A stretch of DNA of 64,000 nt from Dethiosulfovibrio russensis (GTDB lineage: Bacteria > Synergistota > Synergistia > Synergistales > Dethiosulfovibrionaceae): NCBI RefSeq assembly GCF_021568855.1, contig NZ_JAKGUG010000011.1, forward strand, positions 1 to 64,000, written 5' to 3'. Within the stretch, counting starts at the first letter, position 1. Each line of letters begins with the position of its first letter. The notes beneath the pieces are model-generated. The model did not search any database. It was not told where the DNA came from and worked only from the letters and a program-made list of their open reading frames with translations. Positions 42,582 to 52,477 of the stretch are shown in pieces. The position numbers were made by a program, and so were the translations under genes.

Positions 42582-44678
42582 ATGTTCGTCGTATCCAAAA
42601 GCGTAAGAAGCACCTTCGTAGCGATACTGGTCATCCTCATATCGGTGACAGCCTTGCCGATCCTAATATTCGTAAGAAACGAAAGCGACAGAGAGGCCGA
42701 CCTGGCCCTAACGACTTTGAACAACGCTCTGGAACTCCAGACAAACTATATGACCCGCTGGTTCGACCTGAACATAATGGAGGACATGAAGGCAGTATCG
42801 AAACTCCGCTCCGTCCAATCCCTCGACCTCGACGCCATGGCGGAAGACCTAAAGGCAATGGCCGAAGAAAGAACCGACCTGGCCAAATTGCTCTATTTCG
42901 ATCGAGACGGAGACCCAGTCTTGGACAGCGAGGTCGGCGATATCTCCCAGGGACAGTTCAACGTATCGGACCGAAAATACTTCAAGGCGGGACAGAAAGG
43001 ACTTCCCTATGTAACCTCGATCATCCAGGCCAAAGACAAAAATTCGGTTCAATTCATCGTATTCTCCGTACCCTTAATCATAGACGGGGCGTTCGAAGGA
43101 GTCATACTGGGCTCCGTAAGACTCTCCAACCTTATAAATTTGATAAAAGATCACAGCTTCGGAAAAGGAGGGTATTTCCGAATCTTCGACCATAACGGAA
43201 TACCCTTAGGCGAGAATTTTTCGGAGGCAACCCCTTGTTTTTCCCCGGATGAGGTAAAAAACGGAGAGGGGCTGTTGATCGATAACATCTCGGAAAACGG
43301 TAAAAAACAAATGCTGAAAATAGCGCCCCTTGCCTACGGGAATCTTTTCGTAGGAGCAGTATTAAACATGGACGAGATCAAGGCCGGATCAAGTCGCATA
43401 GTTAAAACGCACCTCAAAATACTGATTTTCTCAATAATAGTAGGAATATTTTTCTTCCTGCTTCTGTCTTACAGCATCACCAAATCCATAGACAAACTGC
43501 AAAAACAGCTCTCCTCGGCCTCGGAGATGAACTACGCTCCGACCCCCATCCCCCCGTCGGGTATGCCGCTGGAGATAAAGCAAATCTGGAAGAGCGTAGA
43601 AAATCTTAAAGAGCGGGTTCGTAGATCCATCGAAGAGATCAGGGAGATGAGCGTAAGGGATGCACTGACGGGGCTCCACAACAGACGGTACTTCGAGGAG
43701 GAAGTCTCCCGACTGGGGCGTGGAGATCAAGACCCGATAACAGTGGCAATGTGCGACGTCAACGGACTAAAGCTGGTCAACGACGCCCTGGGACACGAGT
43801 GGGGGGACAAACTCATAAACAAGGCCGCAACGGCATTGAAGAACGTATCCCAACCGGGAGACATCGTTGCCAGGCTGGGAGGCGACGAGTTCGCCCTTCT
43901 GGTGCCGAAGTACTCGGAAAAAAGGGATATCGGGGCAGCCCTAAAGGCAAGGATGGAGACGGCTGATTCGGACGAAGATATCCCCCTACAGATGGCCTGG
44001 GGAATAGCTACAGGCAAGGCATCGAGAAGATCGATAGAGGAGATAATCAAGGACGCAGACGAGAGAATGTACGCACTTAAGGAATCTCAGAGAAACGACG
44101 CCAGAGACACCATACTGACCTTCTTCTTGAGGATGATCTCCTCAAGAGAGGATCGCAAGGTCGGACACATGAAAAGGTGCCGCTCGATAATGGCGGCCTT
44201 CGTTCCGACCATAGACGAGGTGGACGAGATCTTCCGTAAGAGGATGATCCGTCTTGCCGAAATACACGATATCGGCCTGGTAGGAGTGGATCCGAAAATA
44301 CTTGGCAAGAAAGGTCCTCTAACCGACGAGGAGAGAAAAGAGGTTCGAGCCCATCCTGAGATAGGCTACCGGATCGCGATAGCCGCCCCCACCCTCTCGG
44401 ACCTGGCCGACGCCATACTGCACCACCACCAGAGGTGGGACGGAACCGGCTATCCCTTCAGGAAGGACGCCGTATCGGGAAAGGGTATCCCTCTGGAAAG
44501 CAGGATAATGAACCTGGTGGATTCCTACGAGGCCATGACCCACAAATATTACGGAAAATCCATGACCCACGAGGAGGCAATCGAGGAGATACGCCGCTGT
44601 TCCGGAACTCAGTTCGACCCCGAATGGGCCGATCGTTTTCTGGCGTTTCTAAAAGAAAAAGGCCCCGGAGTTCTATGA
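42582..44678 (+). CDS. Membrane sensor with dCache, GGDEF and HD-GYP-like domains
   Basis: A 698-residue signalling protein. A first membrane helix (about 12-30), a periplasmic sensor (about 35-275, dCache-like), a second helix (about 280-302), a coiled linker, a GGDEF domain (about 340-495) with DALTGLHNRR and LARLGGDEFALLV intact, then an HDc/HD-GYP domain (about 510-695). It could make cyclic-di-GMP and possibly break it down. The HD motif reads EIHDIGLVG: the Lys of the usual HDIGK is Leu. HHHQRWDGTGYP is kept. Confidence 0.88.
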   Translation: MFVVSKSVRSTFVAILVILISVTALPILIFVRNESDREADLALTTLNNALELQTNYMTRWFDLNIMEDMKAVSKLRSVQSLDLDAMAEDLKAMAEERTDLAKLLYFDRDGDPVLDSEVGDISQGQFNVSDRKYFKAGQKGLPYVTSIIQAKDKNSVQFIVFSVPLIIDGAFEGVILGSVRLSNLINLIKDHSFGKGGYFRIFDHNGIPLGENFSEATPCFSPDEVKNGEGLLIDNISENGKKQMLKIAPLAYGNLFVGAVLNMDEIKAGSSRIVKTHLKILIFSIIVGIFFFLLLSYSITKSIDKLQKQLSSASEMNYAPTPIPPSGMPLEIKQIWKSVENLKERVRRSIEEIREMSVRDALTGLHNRRYFEEEVSRLGRGDQDPITVAMCDVNGLKLVNDALGHEWGDKLINKAATALKNVSQPGDIVARLGGDEFALLVPKYSEKRDIGAALKARMETADSDEDIPLQMAWGIATGKASRRSIEEIIKDADERMYALKESQRNDARDTILTFFLRMISSREDRKVGHMKRCRSIMAAFVPTIDEVDEIFRKRMIRLAEIHDIGLVGVDPKILGKKGPLTDEERKEVRAHPEIGYRIAIAAPTLSDLADAILHHHQRWDGTGYPFRKDAVSGKGIPLESRIMNLVDSYEAMTHKYYGKSMTHEEAIEEIRRCSGTQFDPEWADRFLAFLKEKGPGVL

Positions 44679-44692
44679 CTCCGGGGCCTCTA
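44663..44692 (+). terminator. Terminator after the GGDEF/HD gene
   Basis: GGCCCCGGAG and CTCCGGGGCC pair around TTCTATGA-like loop bases, overlapping the last codons of the gene. A weak T-run follows. It can also act on the minus strand for the nuclease gene at 44705. Confidence 0.6.
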
Positions 44693-44704
44693 CAGAAAAG
44701 ACAA

Positions 44705-45184
44705 TCAAAACTCCTTAGGCAAGGTTTTCAACAGGTTTGACATCGTCGTTATTTCATATCCATCCACTATAAACCTCTTAGTTGGGGTCGGTATATTTAA
44801 CGAGTTATTCAATATCATAACATACCCATCCCGCTGATTTGGCCTAGCGGCTATCAGGATAGACAGAAAGCTCAAAGACGGGAATTTCGCTTTGAATTTT
44901 TTCTCTGATTCTTTTGCCTGGTCTACCCAGGATAAAACGTTAGAGTTAAAATACGGAAAAAACCAATCTAATGAAATTTCCTTTCTGTATTTGCATTCCA
45001 CTATCAGTGGATGCCTTTCTTGGTCTTTAAAATATATATCGCCATATTCCGTTCGAAAATTTCCAGAAGCCTGTGCCCTGTGACATTCATGATCAGTTAA
45101 GCCAAAATGGTCCTGAAGAGTTTTTGCTATTTTTGATTCAAAATAGTTACCTCTGATTTTATTCTTACTATGAATTTTCATCAA
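44705..45184 (-). CDS. PD-(D/E)XK nuclease-fold protein, probably phage-derived
   Basis: A 159-residue protein. GNYFESKIAKTL (about 13), TEYGDIYF (about 45, Asp) and LIVECKYRK (about 59-67, the E-x-K pair) form a PD-(D/E)XK endonuclease core, as in phage Holliday junction resolvase-like or restriction enzymes. It is AT-rich compared with its neighbours and lies in a foreign patch with a RhuM remnant. Function beyond nuclease fold unknown. Confidence 0.72.
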   Translation of the reverse strand: MMKIHSKNKIRGNYFESKIAKTLQDHFGLTDHECHRAQASGNFRTEYGDIYFKDQERHPLIVECKYRKEISLDWFFPYFNSNVLSWVDQAKESEKKFKAKFPSLSFLSILIAARPNQRDGYVMILNNSLNIPTPTKRFIVDGYEITTMSNLLKTLPKEF

Positions 45185-45299
45185 CTCCTACTTCGTAGAT
45201 GCTAACCATAGCCAAATATCACGCAGCTTATCAAACGGTGGATCTCGAATGGTCCCGTTTCTCTCTATAGGGCATCTCTAAAAACGCTACACCTCGGAG

Positions 45300-45531
45300 A
45301 GGTCGTTTCTACGGAGCCCGTTCGAGCCCATCACGGCGAACCGTTTCCAACATGGAAACAGTTGTTTCCCGCTCCAATTCCCCAGAATCGAAGATATTCC
45401 CCAGATGTTTACTGATGGCATGAACTTCAACGTTAAATAGCTGTGCAATGGCCTTCTGGGTCAGCCAGAATTTCTTGTCCCCTTCCGGGGTACTGTCTGC
45501 TTAACCGATTATGATGATATCACTGTTGCAC
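45300..45531 (-). pseudogene. RhuM-family protein remnant
   Basis: In one minus-strand frame the translation runs SDIIIIG, a stop, then DKKFWLTQKAIAQLFNVEVH, AISKHLGNIFDSGELE and RETTVSMLETVRRDG before another stop. This matches the N-terminal Bro/KilA-like helix region of RhuM proteins (DIIIY, WLTQ, IAELF, IKNIFxxGEL). An in-frame stop and loss of the rest make it a pseudogene. It belongs with the nuclease in a small foreign island. The rest of 45185-45591 shows no other gene. Confidence 0.7.
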
Positions 45532-45591
45532 AAAACAAACCCAAGCACATCTCAACAAGATGGTATCCATGTCATCCTCCGGAGTAGGAAA

Positions 45592-46725
45592 CTACAACGA
45601 GACCCTTGATTTACTGTTTCCCTGATCGAACAGGGTCTGAGCCGTTAAGGAGTTATCCATCTTGAAGAACAGATCCCGGAAATACGTGTCCTCTACTCCG
45701 AGATCCGAGTAGATTTCGTCTTTGAAAAACGAGTCCACCTCTGCGAACATCCCCCCAAGAGGGCTAGCTGCGTCGATCAGACGAAGGTCGGATAGGTCAG
45801 CACCGAAGGAGAAAGCCATGTCGCCTAAAGGCGAGTTCATCTTGTTCTGAAGGTCCAGCATGTCGCAGTCCAAGGCGAGGCGCTTGCTCTTCCCGGTGGC
45901 TTTTGCCCCCTTCATATCCTCCACAAAAACCTCGAATTTGGCAGACATCTCACCGAGTTTCTTAAGGTTGGCGTCGATCCTTTCCGTTATCTTGGCAGAG
46001 CTTTCCGGGTCGGTAAGCATCATCGTGTCTTGCTCAAACATCGGCTCGGCTGCGACCTCAGACAGCGTTTTACCCGACTCTCCCGCCTCGGCCAGCGCGG
46101 ATATAAGCCGATCGGTATGGCTCTCCAAGACATTTCCCTTGCCGGTAGCCACTAGAGCAATGAAATGCACCGTAGCGCCGTTTTTTATAGGCCGAGCTTC
46201 CTTAGGGTCGAGTTTTCTGATGCCGAAGGCCCGCAGACCGTCTACCCCTAGTCTGGCCTGGTTTAAGGATTGGTCTGGGCTTAGTTCCAGGAAATAGCTG
46301 TAAAACCCGTCCTCGTCGGCTCCCTTGGGCCCCTCTCCCATCATGCTCCTCGCTCCATCGGTAGGGAGTGTGGACTCGTAGGTCTTTCCCGCAAGCTTAA
46401 GGACCACAGAATGGACCTCTCGATGGAGGTCCGACTGGAACTCGGCCATACGGGACTGGAGCAAAAGTCTATCATCCTCGGAGAGCGACTCCTCCCCCTT
46501 TAGAGAGAGAAGCTTCATCCCCTGCATGACTTTATCTATTCGCTCGAAACTCTCCCTCACCGTGGATATCGCCTGGCTTTGCTCCAGAGAAAGCTCAGAT
46601 GAGGCGGTCCTCAGCGCTCCGCAGTTCTCGACGGCCTTTCCTCTTACCCTCAGGGCCATCCTCTGGGATCCAAAGGATTTGCCGATAACCCCGGATAGGA
46701 GCGACTCGTTTCCCGGTATCCTCAT
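45592..46725 (-). CDS. Unidentified 377-residue protein, weakly flagellin-like at the start
   Basis: I do not recognise this protein firmly. It is mainly helical. The region FERIDKVMQGMKLLSLKGEE-SLSEDDRLLLQSRMAEFQ (about 62-105) resembles the flagellin D0/D1 core motif, in which a run of alternating polar and hydrophobic residues precedes DR..LQ.E. No C-terminal flagellin domain is clear. No signal peptide. GAGGAGGTAAAC precedes the ATG at 46725, and the next gene upstream ends at 46731, so the two are co-transcribed. Possibly a hook-associated or flagellin-domain protein; this is a guess. Confidence 0.6.
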   Translation of the reverse strand: MRIPGNESLLSGVIGKSFGSQRMALRVRGKAVENCGALRTASSELSLEQSQAISTVRESFERIDKVMQGMKLLSLKGEESLSEDDRLLLQSRMAEFQSDLHREVHSVVLKLAGKTYESTLPTDGARSMMGEGPKGADEDGFYSYFLELSPDQSLNQARLGVDGLRAFGIRKLDPKEARPIKNGATVHFIALVATGKGNVLESHTDRLISALAEAGESGKTLSEVAAEPMFEQDTMMLTDPESSAKITERIDANLKKLGEMSAKFEVFVEDMKGAKATGKSKRLALDCDMLDLQNKMNSPLGDMAFSFGADLSDLRLIDAASPLGGMFAEVDSFFKDEIYSDLGVEDTYFRDLFFKMDNSLTAQTLFDQGNSKSRVSL

Positions 46726-46730
46726 CACGT

Positions 46731-47189
46731 TTACCTCCTCTCTTCTGCGTCGAAGGCCTCCAGATAGCCCAATGGATCTCTACAGAAATCGCATTTGCCC
46801 GAAAGCCATTTCCCATCCGCGTCTTTTCCCTCGGCCATAACAGAACAGTTAAACAATGATTTGGAATTGTAGGGTATGCCGGTGTCGTAATATACGGTGT
46901 TGCCTACGAGAACGTCCTTTCCGGTGTACTTGTCCCTCTCGGTCCGCTTTTTCACCTTGACAACGGTCATAGGCCTAAAATCCGTCTTCCCCGGTATTTT
47001 AACCTTACCTCTCCTGACATCGGTAACTCCCTTTTCTTTTACCTCGACGATGACCGTTCCATTTCTCTGAGTCAGCTCTCCTTCGACCTGAACCATATAG
47101 AGCCAATCGGCGTAGGCCGTCACCGCCAAACCCGACAAGGACACGAAAAGGACCGATAACGCAACAAGCCATTTTCTCAAAACGAACAT
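46731..47189 (-). CDS. Secreted hypothetical protein
   Basis: About 152 residues with a clear signal peptide (VLRKWLVALSVLFVSLSGLAVTAYA). The mature part is beta-rich (MVQVEGELTQRNGTVIVEVKEKG) with a C-terminal pair CDFC and an earlier Cys, but no known family. Start uncertain: the ATG at 47189 lies next to AGGAGGGAG; a TTG twelve bases inside is an alternative. Co-transcribed with the downstream flagellin-like gene. Confidence 0.65.
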   Translation of the reverse strand: MFVLRKWLVALSVLFVSLSGLAVTAYADWLYMVQVEGELTQRNGTVIVEVKEKGVTDVRRGKVKIPGKTDFRPMTVVKVKKRTERDKYTGKDVLVGNTVYYDTGIPYNSKSLFNCSVMAEGKDADGKWLSGKCDFCRDPLGYLEAFDAEERR

Positions 47190-47533
47190 CTCCCTCCTGA
47201 AAATTGTTAGATGCCCGTGGAATCCTCCACTATTTTTGTCGGACGAAAAGGATTTTATAATAATTAACAGAATACTGCCTAAACATCTAAGGATCGGCAT
47301 ACCGAGTCAAAAGAGATACCTCTCCGTAATCGCTTGAGACAGGGAATGCCACAGGAAGCTTTTATCCTGGATTCCTGGTAGCATTTGAAAAGGACAGTCA
47401 GACGTCTTAGCTTCAACAAAATACAACAGTTTTTATTTAATCGATATCAGCAATTCCATCGACAAAAAGTCGTTTTTTATGCTAGGATCAGTTAAAAATA
47501 CCGACCTTAATTATGCTATTGTTGAACAAAGAT
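47190..47533. other. Intergenic region without a recognised gene
   Basis: It carries a probable minus-strand promoter for the secreted protein (TTAGGC, 17 bases, TATAAA near 47255-47283) and, at 47461-47478, a weak CGAC/GTCG hairpin before a run of T on the plus strand. No clear terminator for trpA was found on the minus strand. Confidence 0.5.
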
Positions 47534-48310
47534 CTACCCAATTGCGGAGGCTATCTCACCTATCAGTTTCGCTCCGCAGGCCACTCCCTTTGGTCCTCCG
47601 CCGGAGCCGTGGACCGCCTTCACCACGGCGCTTCCTACCACAACGCCGTCCACCAGAGGGGCCACCTGTGCGGCTCTCTCCGGACCGTCTATTCCGAACC
47701 CCAGCGCCAGAGGCACCGAGACGTTACGCCTCACCCTTTCGATGTAGCTCGCCATTCCCTCGTGAAGGCTTCCCTGACCCGTCACCCCCAGCAGGGACAC
47801 GCAGTAGACGAACCCCTCTGCCCTGCGGCCTATCTCGGCCAGCCTGTCGTCGGCTATGTTGGGGGAGACCATCAGTATAGGCGTCACCCCATGGGCCCTC
47901 AGGGCGTCGTGAAGTTCGTCTCCCTCGTCGAATGGCAGGTCGGGAACTATCACCGCCGCCACACCGGCGTCTGCCAGGTCTGAGGCGAAACGGTCCACCC
48001 CGTAGGACATGATCGGGTTGAAATATCCCATCAGGATGATCGGCACCGCTACCTTTCCGGCTATCTCTCCGGCGATTTTCACCACCGATTCCAGGGTGGT
48101 GCCACAGGCCAAAGCCCTCTGCCCCGCCTCCTGTATCACCGGACCGTCCGCCAACGGATCGGAAAAGGGCATGCCCAGCTCAACCGCGTCGGCACCGGCC
48201 TTCACCATGGCCTCCACCAGGCTGACGGTGGTCTCCAGGTCCGGGTCTCCCGCCATCACGAAGGGGATCAAAGCGGTTCCCCCGTCGAAAATCACCTTAA
48301 GGTCTCTCAT
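47534..48310 (-). CDS. trpA: Tryptophan synthase alpha chain
   Basis: A 258-residue TIM barrel that splits indole-3-glycerol phosphate into indole and glyceraldehyde-3-phosphate. Catalytic Glu in [20 protein letters not shown] (about 42-61), Asp in ILMGYFNPI / [10 protein letters not shown], and ALGFGI phosphate loop near 208. Overlaps trpB by four bases; the last gene of the operon. Confidence 0.96.
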   Translation of the reverse strand: MRDLKVIFDGGTALIPFVMAGDPDLETTVSLVEAMVKAGADAVELGMPFSDPLADGPVIQEAGQRALACGTTLESVVKIAGEIAGKVAVPIILMGYFNPIMSYGVDRFASDLADAGVAAVIVPDLPFDEGDELHDALRAHGVTPILMVSPNIADDRLAEIGRRAEGFVYCVSLLGVTGQGSLHEGMASYIERVRRNVSVPLALGFGIDGPERAAQVAPLVDGVVVGSAVVKAVHGSGGGPKGVACGAKLIGEIASAIG

Positions 48311-49494
48311 ATCCGATCGTCCTCCTTCAGAAGAAACGGCCTCACCGAGTCCATGTCCTTGTCGCCCCGGCCGGACAGGTTCACCACCACTACGGTGTTT
48401 TCGTCCAGCTCCGGAGCCATAACCGAGACCTGGGCCAGAGCGTGGGAGCTTTCCAGGGCCGGTATTATCCCCTCCAGGGAACAGAGCTCGCCGTATGCCG
48501 CCACGGCCTGGTAGTCGGTAACTGAGACGTACTCCACCCTGCCGCTGTCCTTGAAGAAGCTGTGCTGGGGTCCCACTCCGGGGTAGTCCAGCCCCGCTGA
48601 TAGGGAGTAGGGCTCTATGACCTGTCCGTCGTCGGTCTGGAGCAGATAGGATCTGCTACCGTGGAGGACGCCGACTCGGCCCTCCGACAGCGTGACGGCG
48701 TGCTCTCCCGTCTCGACCCCGTGTCCCGCCGCCTCGACCCCTATCATTCGGACCGATCCGTCCTCCACGAAGGGGTAGAAGATTCCCATGGCGTTGCTTC
48801 CTCCGCCCACGCAGGCCACGACGACGTCGGGCAGACGTCCCTCGTCGGCCATGATCTGTTCTTTGGTCTCGTCTCCTATGATTCTCTGGAAGTCTCGGAC
48901 CATGGACGGGTAGGGATGGGGGCCTACGACCGAGCCTATTATGTAGTGGCAGTCCTCCACGTGGGCGACCCAGTGGCGTATGGCCTCGTTGGTGGCGTCC
49001 TTCAGGGTCTTGTTTCCCGAGGATACCGGGACGACCTCGGCGCCGAGTAGCCTCATTCGGTCCACGTTCATCCTCTGTCTCTCTATGTCCAGCTCGCCCA
49101 TGAAGACGGTGCATTCCATGCCGAATCTGGCGGCGGCGGTGGCGCTGGCGACGCCGTGCTGTCCCGCTCCGGTCTCGGCTATTATCCGCCTCTTGCCCAG
49201 GCGGCGGGCTATGAGTGCCTGGCCCAGGGCGTTGTTTATCTTGTGGGCTCCCGTGTGGTTCAGGTCCTCCCTCTTGAGGTAGATTTTTGCGCCCAGAGCG
49301 TCGGAAAGCCTCTCGGCGTAGTACAGAGGCGTGGGACGACCGCTGTATTTGTTCAGCAGTACCTTAAGCTCCTCCTGAAAATCGCCGTCGGTCCGCACCT
49401 CCTGATAGACCCGGTCCAGTTCCTCCAGGGCCGGGAAAAGCGTCTCCGGTACGTAGCAACCACCGTATGGACCGAAATATCCCTTTTTATTCAT
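48307..49494 (-). CDS. trpB: Tryptophan synthase beta chain
   Basis: A 395-residue PLP enzyme condensing indole and serine. HTGAHKINN (PLP Lys about 87), GAGQHGVA (about 110), GGGSNAMG (about 230, phosphate) and the K+/subunit contact [11 protein letters not shown] (about 297) are present. It is the standard TrpB1 form, fitting with an adjacent trpA. Two bases after trpF. Confidence 0.97.
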   Translation of the reverse strand: MNKKGYFGPYGGCYVPETLFPALEELDRVYQEVRTDGDFQEELKVLLNKYSGRPTPLYYAERLSDALGAKIYLKREDLNHTGAHKINNALGQALIARRLGKRRIIAETGAGQHGVASATAAARFGMECTVFMGELDIERQRMNVDRMRLLGAEVVPVSSGNKTLKDATNEAIRHWVAHVEDCHYIIGSVVGPHPYPSMVRDFQRIIGDETKEQIMADEGRLPDVVVACVGGGSNAMGIFYPFVEDGSVRMIGVEAAGHGVETGEHAVTLSEGRVGVLHGSRSYLLQTDDGQVIEPYSLSAGLDYPGVGPQHSFFKDSGRVEYVSVTDYQAVAAYGELCSLEGIIPALESSHALAQVSVMAPELDENTVVVVNLSGRGDKDMDSVRPFLLKEDDRI

Positions 49495-49496
49495 GA

Positions 49497-50120
49497 TTAC
49501 AGCTCCTCTCCCTCAAGGACCCTGACGATCTCGACCGCCCGAGCCATCCTTTTTCCGTCCTTTATTCCCGGGGCGGTCTCCAGGGCGCTGTTCAGATCCA
49601 CCGTCGGAGGCATCGCGGTCCGGACCGCCTTTTCCAGGTTGTCCGGCCCGAGCCCTCCCGCCAGTATCCACGGTCGGCCTATTTGCCTGCCTCGAAGCAT
49701 CTTCCAGTCGAAGGGACGGCCCGTTCCTCCGGTGGCCCGACCGACCCTGCCGTCCAGCAGAAGCCAGTCCGCTCCGCCGTAGGACAGGGCCTCGTCCAGG
49801 TCCTCTTTCGAGGCTATGCCGAAGGCCTTGATCGTCTTTATGGGCACCGAAGCCACGATCTCGGGGCTCTCGGAACCGTGAAACTGGACGCAGTCGAAAA
49901 GGCGGCTGGAGACTATCTCCTCAAGCTCCGACTCGGACGGGTTCGCCACCACCGCGACGGTGGAGGAAAAGGGAGGCAGGCCCCCTACGAGACTCGACAC
50001 GTCCTCCAGGGAAACTTTTCTCGGGCTGTCCGCCAGTATGAATCCCAGGGCGTCCACCCCCAGGGAAAGGGCCGTCTCCACGTCCTCCCTACGGGTGAGG
50101 CCGCATATCTTGATCTTCAC
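49497..50120 (-). CDS. trpF: Phosphoribosylanthranilate isomerase
   Basis: A 207-residue TIM barrel. [14 protein letters not shown] at the start carries the catalytic Cys, and the Asp is in [19 protein letters not shown] (about 128). [10 protein letters not shown] forms the phosphate loop. Overlaps trpC by four bases. Confidence 0.95.
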   Translation of the reverse strand: MKIKICGLTRREDVETALSLGVDALGFILADSPRKVSLEDVSSLVGGLPPFSSTVAVVANPSESELEEIVSSRLFDCVQFHGSESPEIVASVPIKTIKAFGIASKEDLDEALSYGGADWLLLDGRVGRATGGTGRPFDWKMLRGRQIGRPWILAGGLGPDNLEKAVRTAMPPTVDLNSALETAPGIKDGKRMARAVEIVRVLEGEEL

Positions 50121-50863
50121 GGCGCTCCCCTCAGCTCGACGACAATCGAGGCGGGGTCGTCGGACCTCATAAGCGCCTCTCCCACCAGAACGGCGTCCAC
50201 CCCGGAGGCCTTCAGCCTTTTCGTGTCCTCACCGGAGCCTATGCCGCTCTCTGCAACGACTACGCGTCCGTCTCTGGCACCGAGGCGGACCATCTCTCCG
50301 ATAAGACGCTCCGAGACGGAGAGGTCCACGGAAAAGTCCCTCAGATCCCTGTTGTTGATGCCCACTATTTTCGCGTCGGCCTCCAGTGCCCGATGCAGTT
50401 CTTTTTCGTCGTGGACCTCCACCAAAGGCTCCATGCCTAGTTTCGCCGTCTGAGAGATCATCTCCTTCAGTCCGTCTCCGGGAAGTATGGCGGCTATGAG
50501 CAGCACGGCGTCGGCCCCTATAAGGCGGCTCTGTTCCAGTTGAACCGGATGGATCAGAAAATCCTTCCGAAGTATGGGCAGATCCGTACCGGGACGGAGG
50601 GAGCACAGCACATCCTCGCCTCCCAGGAAGAAATCCCTGTCGGTCAGGATGGACAGTGCGGCGACCCCGCCTCTCTCGTAGGCCTCCACCTTTGCCGGAA
50701 GATCGGCGTCCGGGGCGAAGGCTCCCTTGCTGGGAGATCCTCTTTTTATCTCCCCTATGACGGACGTTCCCGAAACCGCCAGGGCCTCGAAGAGGGATTT
50801 TCTGGGAGCGGTCAGGGCCGCCACCTCCTCCGCCTTCCTGGCGACTATGCGGTCCAGTATCAC
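50117..50863 (-). CDS. trpC: Indole-3-glycerol phosphate synthase
   Basis: A 248-residue TIM barrel. VIGEIKRGSPSKG (about 36-48) has the catalytic Lys-Ser pair. LRKDFLIHPVQLEQSRLIGADAVLLI (about 100-125), VGINNRDLRDFSVDL and VAESGIGSGED complete the phosphate site. Overlaps trpD by four bases. Confidence 0.96.
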   Translation of the reverse strand: MILDRIVARKAEEVAALTAPRKSLFEALAVSGTSVIGEIKRGSPSKGAFAPDADLPAKVEAYERGGVAALSILTDRDFFLGGEDVLCSLRPGTDLPILRKDFLIHPVQLEQSRLIGADAVLLIAAILPGDGLKEMISQTAKLGMEPLVEVHDEKELHRALEADAKIVGINNRDLRDFSVDLSVSERLIGEMVRLGARDGRVVVAESGIGSGEDTKRLKASGVDAVLVGEALMRSDDPASIVVELRGAP

Positions 50864-51894
50864 GCCGCCCCCTCCAGAGAGCGGGCGGTCTCGGCGATCT
50901 CTTCGAGCTTTTTACCCGCCAGGCCCGAGTCCATAACCTCTTTCGCCATGGAGACCCCCGCGGCGATCGACTCCACTCGACCTGCCACGAAAAGGGCCGC
51001 TCCGGAGTTCAGTAGGACGACGTCTTTTTTCGGCCCCTCCTTTCCCTTCAGTATCGAGAGGACTATTTCCCGGTTGACCTGGGCGTCTCCTCCGACGGCG
51101 AAACCGATCGGGGCGGAGGAGAGCCCCACCGACTCGGGGGTTATCTCCATCTCTACAATCTCGCCGTCGTCGAAAAGGCAGGCTCTGTTTGGTCCGGAAA
51201 GGGACAGCTCGTCCATTCCGCCGTGGCCGTGGACCACCATGGCCCTCTTCATCCCCAAGGATCCCAGGACCTTCGCCATGGGAGTCACCAGCTCCGGCGA
51301 GAAGACGCCCATGAGCTCCCGGTCGGGCATGGCCGGGTTGGTGAGGGGACCGAGGACGTTGAATATGGTCCTAACCCCCATGGCCTTTCTGATAGGGGCC
51401 ACGTTTTTCATGGCGCTGTGGAAGTTCGGAGCGAATAAAAAGCCGAAGCCGGTCCTGTCGATGCATTCCGCCACCGAGCCGGGAGAGGACAAAAAGGGAA
51501 CCCCCAAGGCCTCCAGAACGTCGGCGCTGCCGCATCTGCTGGAAACGGACCTGTTGCCGTGTTTTGCCACGGCAACCCCGGCGGAGGCGGCCACTATGGC
51601 GGCGGCTGTGGATATGTTGAAGGTTCCGGTGCAGTCTCCGCCGGTTCCCACTATGTCCAGAAGAGGCGCCCTCGGAACGGACACCGCCATGGCCTTGCCC
51701 CTCATGACCTTGGCGGCGGCGGCGATCTCCTCCACAGTCTCGCCCTTGGCCCTCAGCCCGGTGAGAAAGGCGGCGACCTGAGCCTCCGACGCCCTGCCGT
51801 CCATGATTCCGTCCATAGCCTCTTCCATAGCGTCTTTCGTCAGGTTCTCCCTGCGGAGTAAGGTCTCAAGCGCAGTTCTCAACATAGCGGTCAC
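50860..51894 (-). CDS. trpD: Anthranilate phosphoribosyltransferase
   Basis: A 344-residue transferase adding phosphoribose from PRPP to anthranilate. DIVGTGGDCTGTFNIST (about 80-96) is the PRPP loop, and KHGNRSVSSRCGSADVLEALG and FNVLGPLTNPA (about 165) are classic. It overlaps trpG by 29 bases, so this trpG is a free gene, not a TrpGD fusion. Confidence 0.96.
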   Translation of the reverse strand: MTAMLRTALETLLRRENLTKDAMEEAMDGIMDGRASEAQVAAFLTGLRAKGETVEEIAAAAKVMRGKAMAVSVPRAPLLDIVGTGGDCTGTFNISTAAAIVAASAGVAVAKHGNRSVSSRCGSADVLEALGVPFLSSPGSVAECIDRTGFGFLFAPNFHSAMKNVAPIRKAMGVRTIFNVLGPLTNPAMPDRELMGVFSPELVTPMAKVLGSLGMKRAMVVHGHGGMDELSLSGPNRACLFDDGEIVEMEITPESVGLSSAPIGFAVGGDAQVNREIVLSILKGKEGPKKDVVLLNSGAALFVAGRVESIAAGVSMAKEVMDSGLAGKKLEEIAETARSLEGAA

Positions 51895-52477
51895 ATCTCC
51901 TCTCGTTTTTGCCGGACGTCAGTCCGCAGAAATTCTTCAACAACAGCCTTCCCGCCTCGGTAAGCACCGCCTCGGGATGGAACTGGACTCCGTAAAGCGA
52001 GTGCCTCTCGTGTTCCATCGCCATGATCGTTCCGTCGCCGGTCCTGGCGGTTACCCTCATCTCCGGCGGAAGAGTTCTCTCCTCGACGACCAGAGAGTGG
52101 TATCTGGTGGCGCCGAAGGGCGACGGAAGCTGTTCGAAGATCCCCTCCCCCCGGTGAAACACCGGCGACACCTTGCCGTGGCAGGGAACGTCCGCCCGGA
52201 CCACCTTTCCTCCGAAAACCTCGGCCATGGCCTGATGGCCCAGACATACGCCCAGAACCGGGATCTTTCCGGCGAAGGCCCCTATGGCGTCCTTGGATAT
52301 ACCCGCCTCCGAAGGCGTTCCGGGGCCGGGAGAGATCACTAGCCGGTCCGGCGCCATGGCCTTCAGGTCACTCACGGTTGGCCCGTAGTTTCGGACCACC
52401 TCCACCCGGTCGAAGGACGAAAGCATCTGGACCAGGTTCCAGGTAAATGAATCGTAGTTGTCTATCATCAAGATCAT
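51866..52477 (-). CDS. trpG: Anthranilate synthase component II (glutamine amidotransferase)
   Basis: A 203-residue class I amidotransferase supplying ammonia to TrpE. MILMIDNYDSFTWNLVQ start, ISPGPGTPSEAGIS, catalytic Cys in LGVCLGHQAMAEVFGG (about 77-92), and HPEAVLTEAG near 165 (His, Glu). Overlaps trpE by four bases. Confidence 0.95.
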   Translation of the reverse strand: MILMIDNYDSFTWNLVQMLSSFDRVEVVRNYGPTVSDLKAMAPDRLVISPGPGTPSEAGISKDAIGAFAGKIPVLGVCLGHQAMAEVFGGKVVRADVPCHGKVSPVFHRGEGIFEQLPSPFGATRYHSLVVEERTLPPEMRVTARTGDGTIMAMEHERHSLYGVQFHPEAVLTEAGRLLLKNFCGLTSGKNERRCDRYVENCA

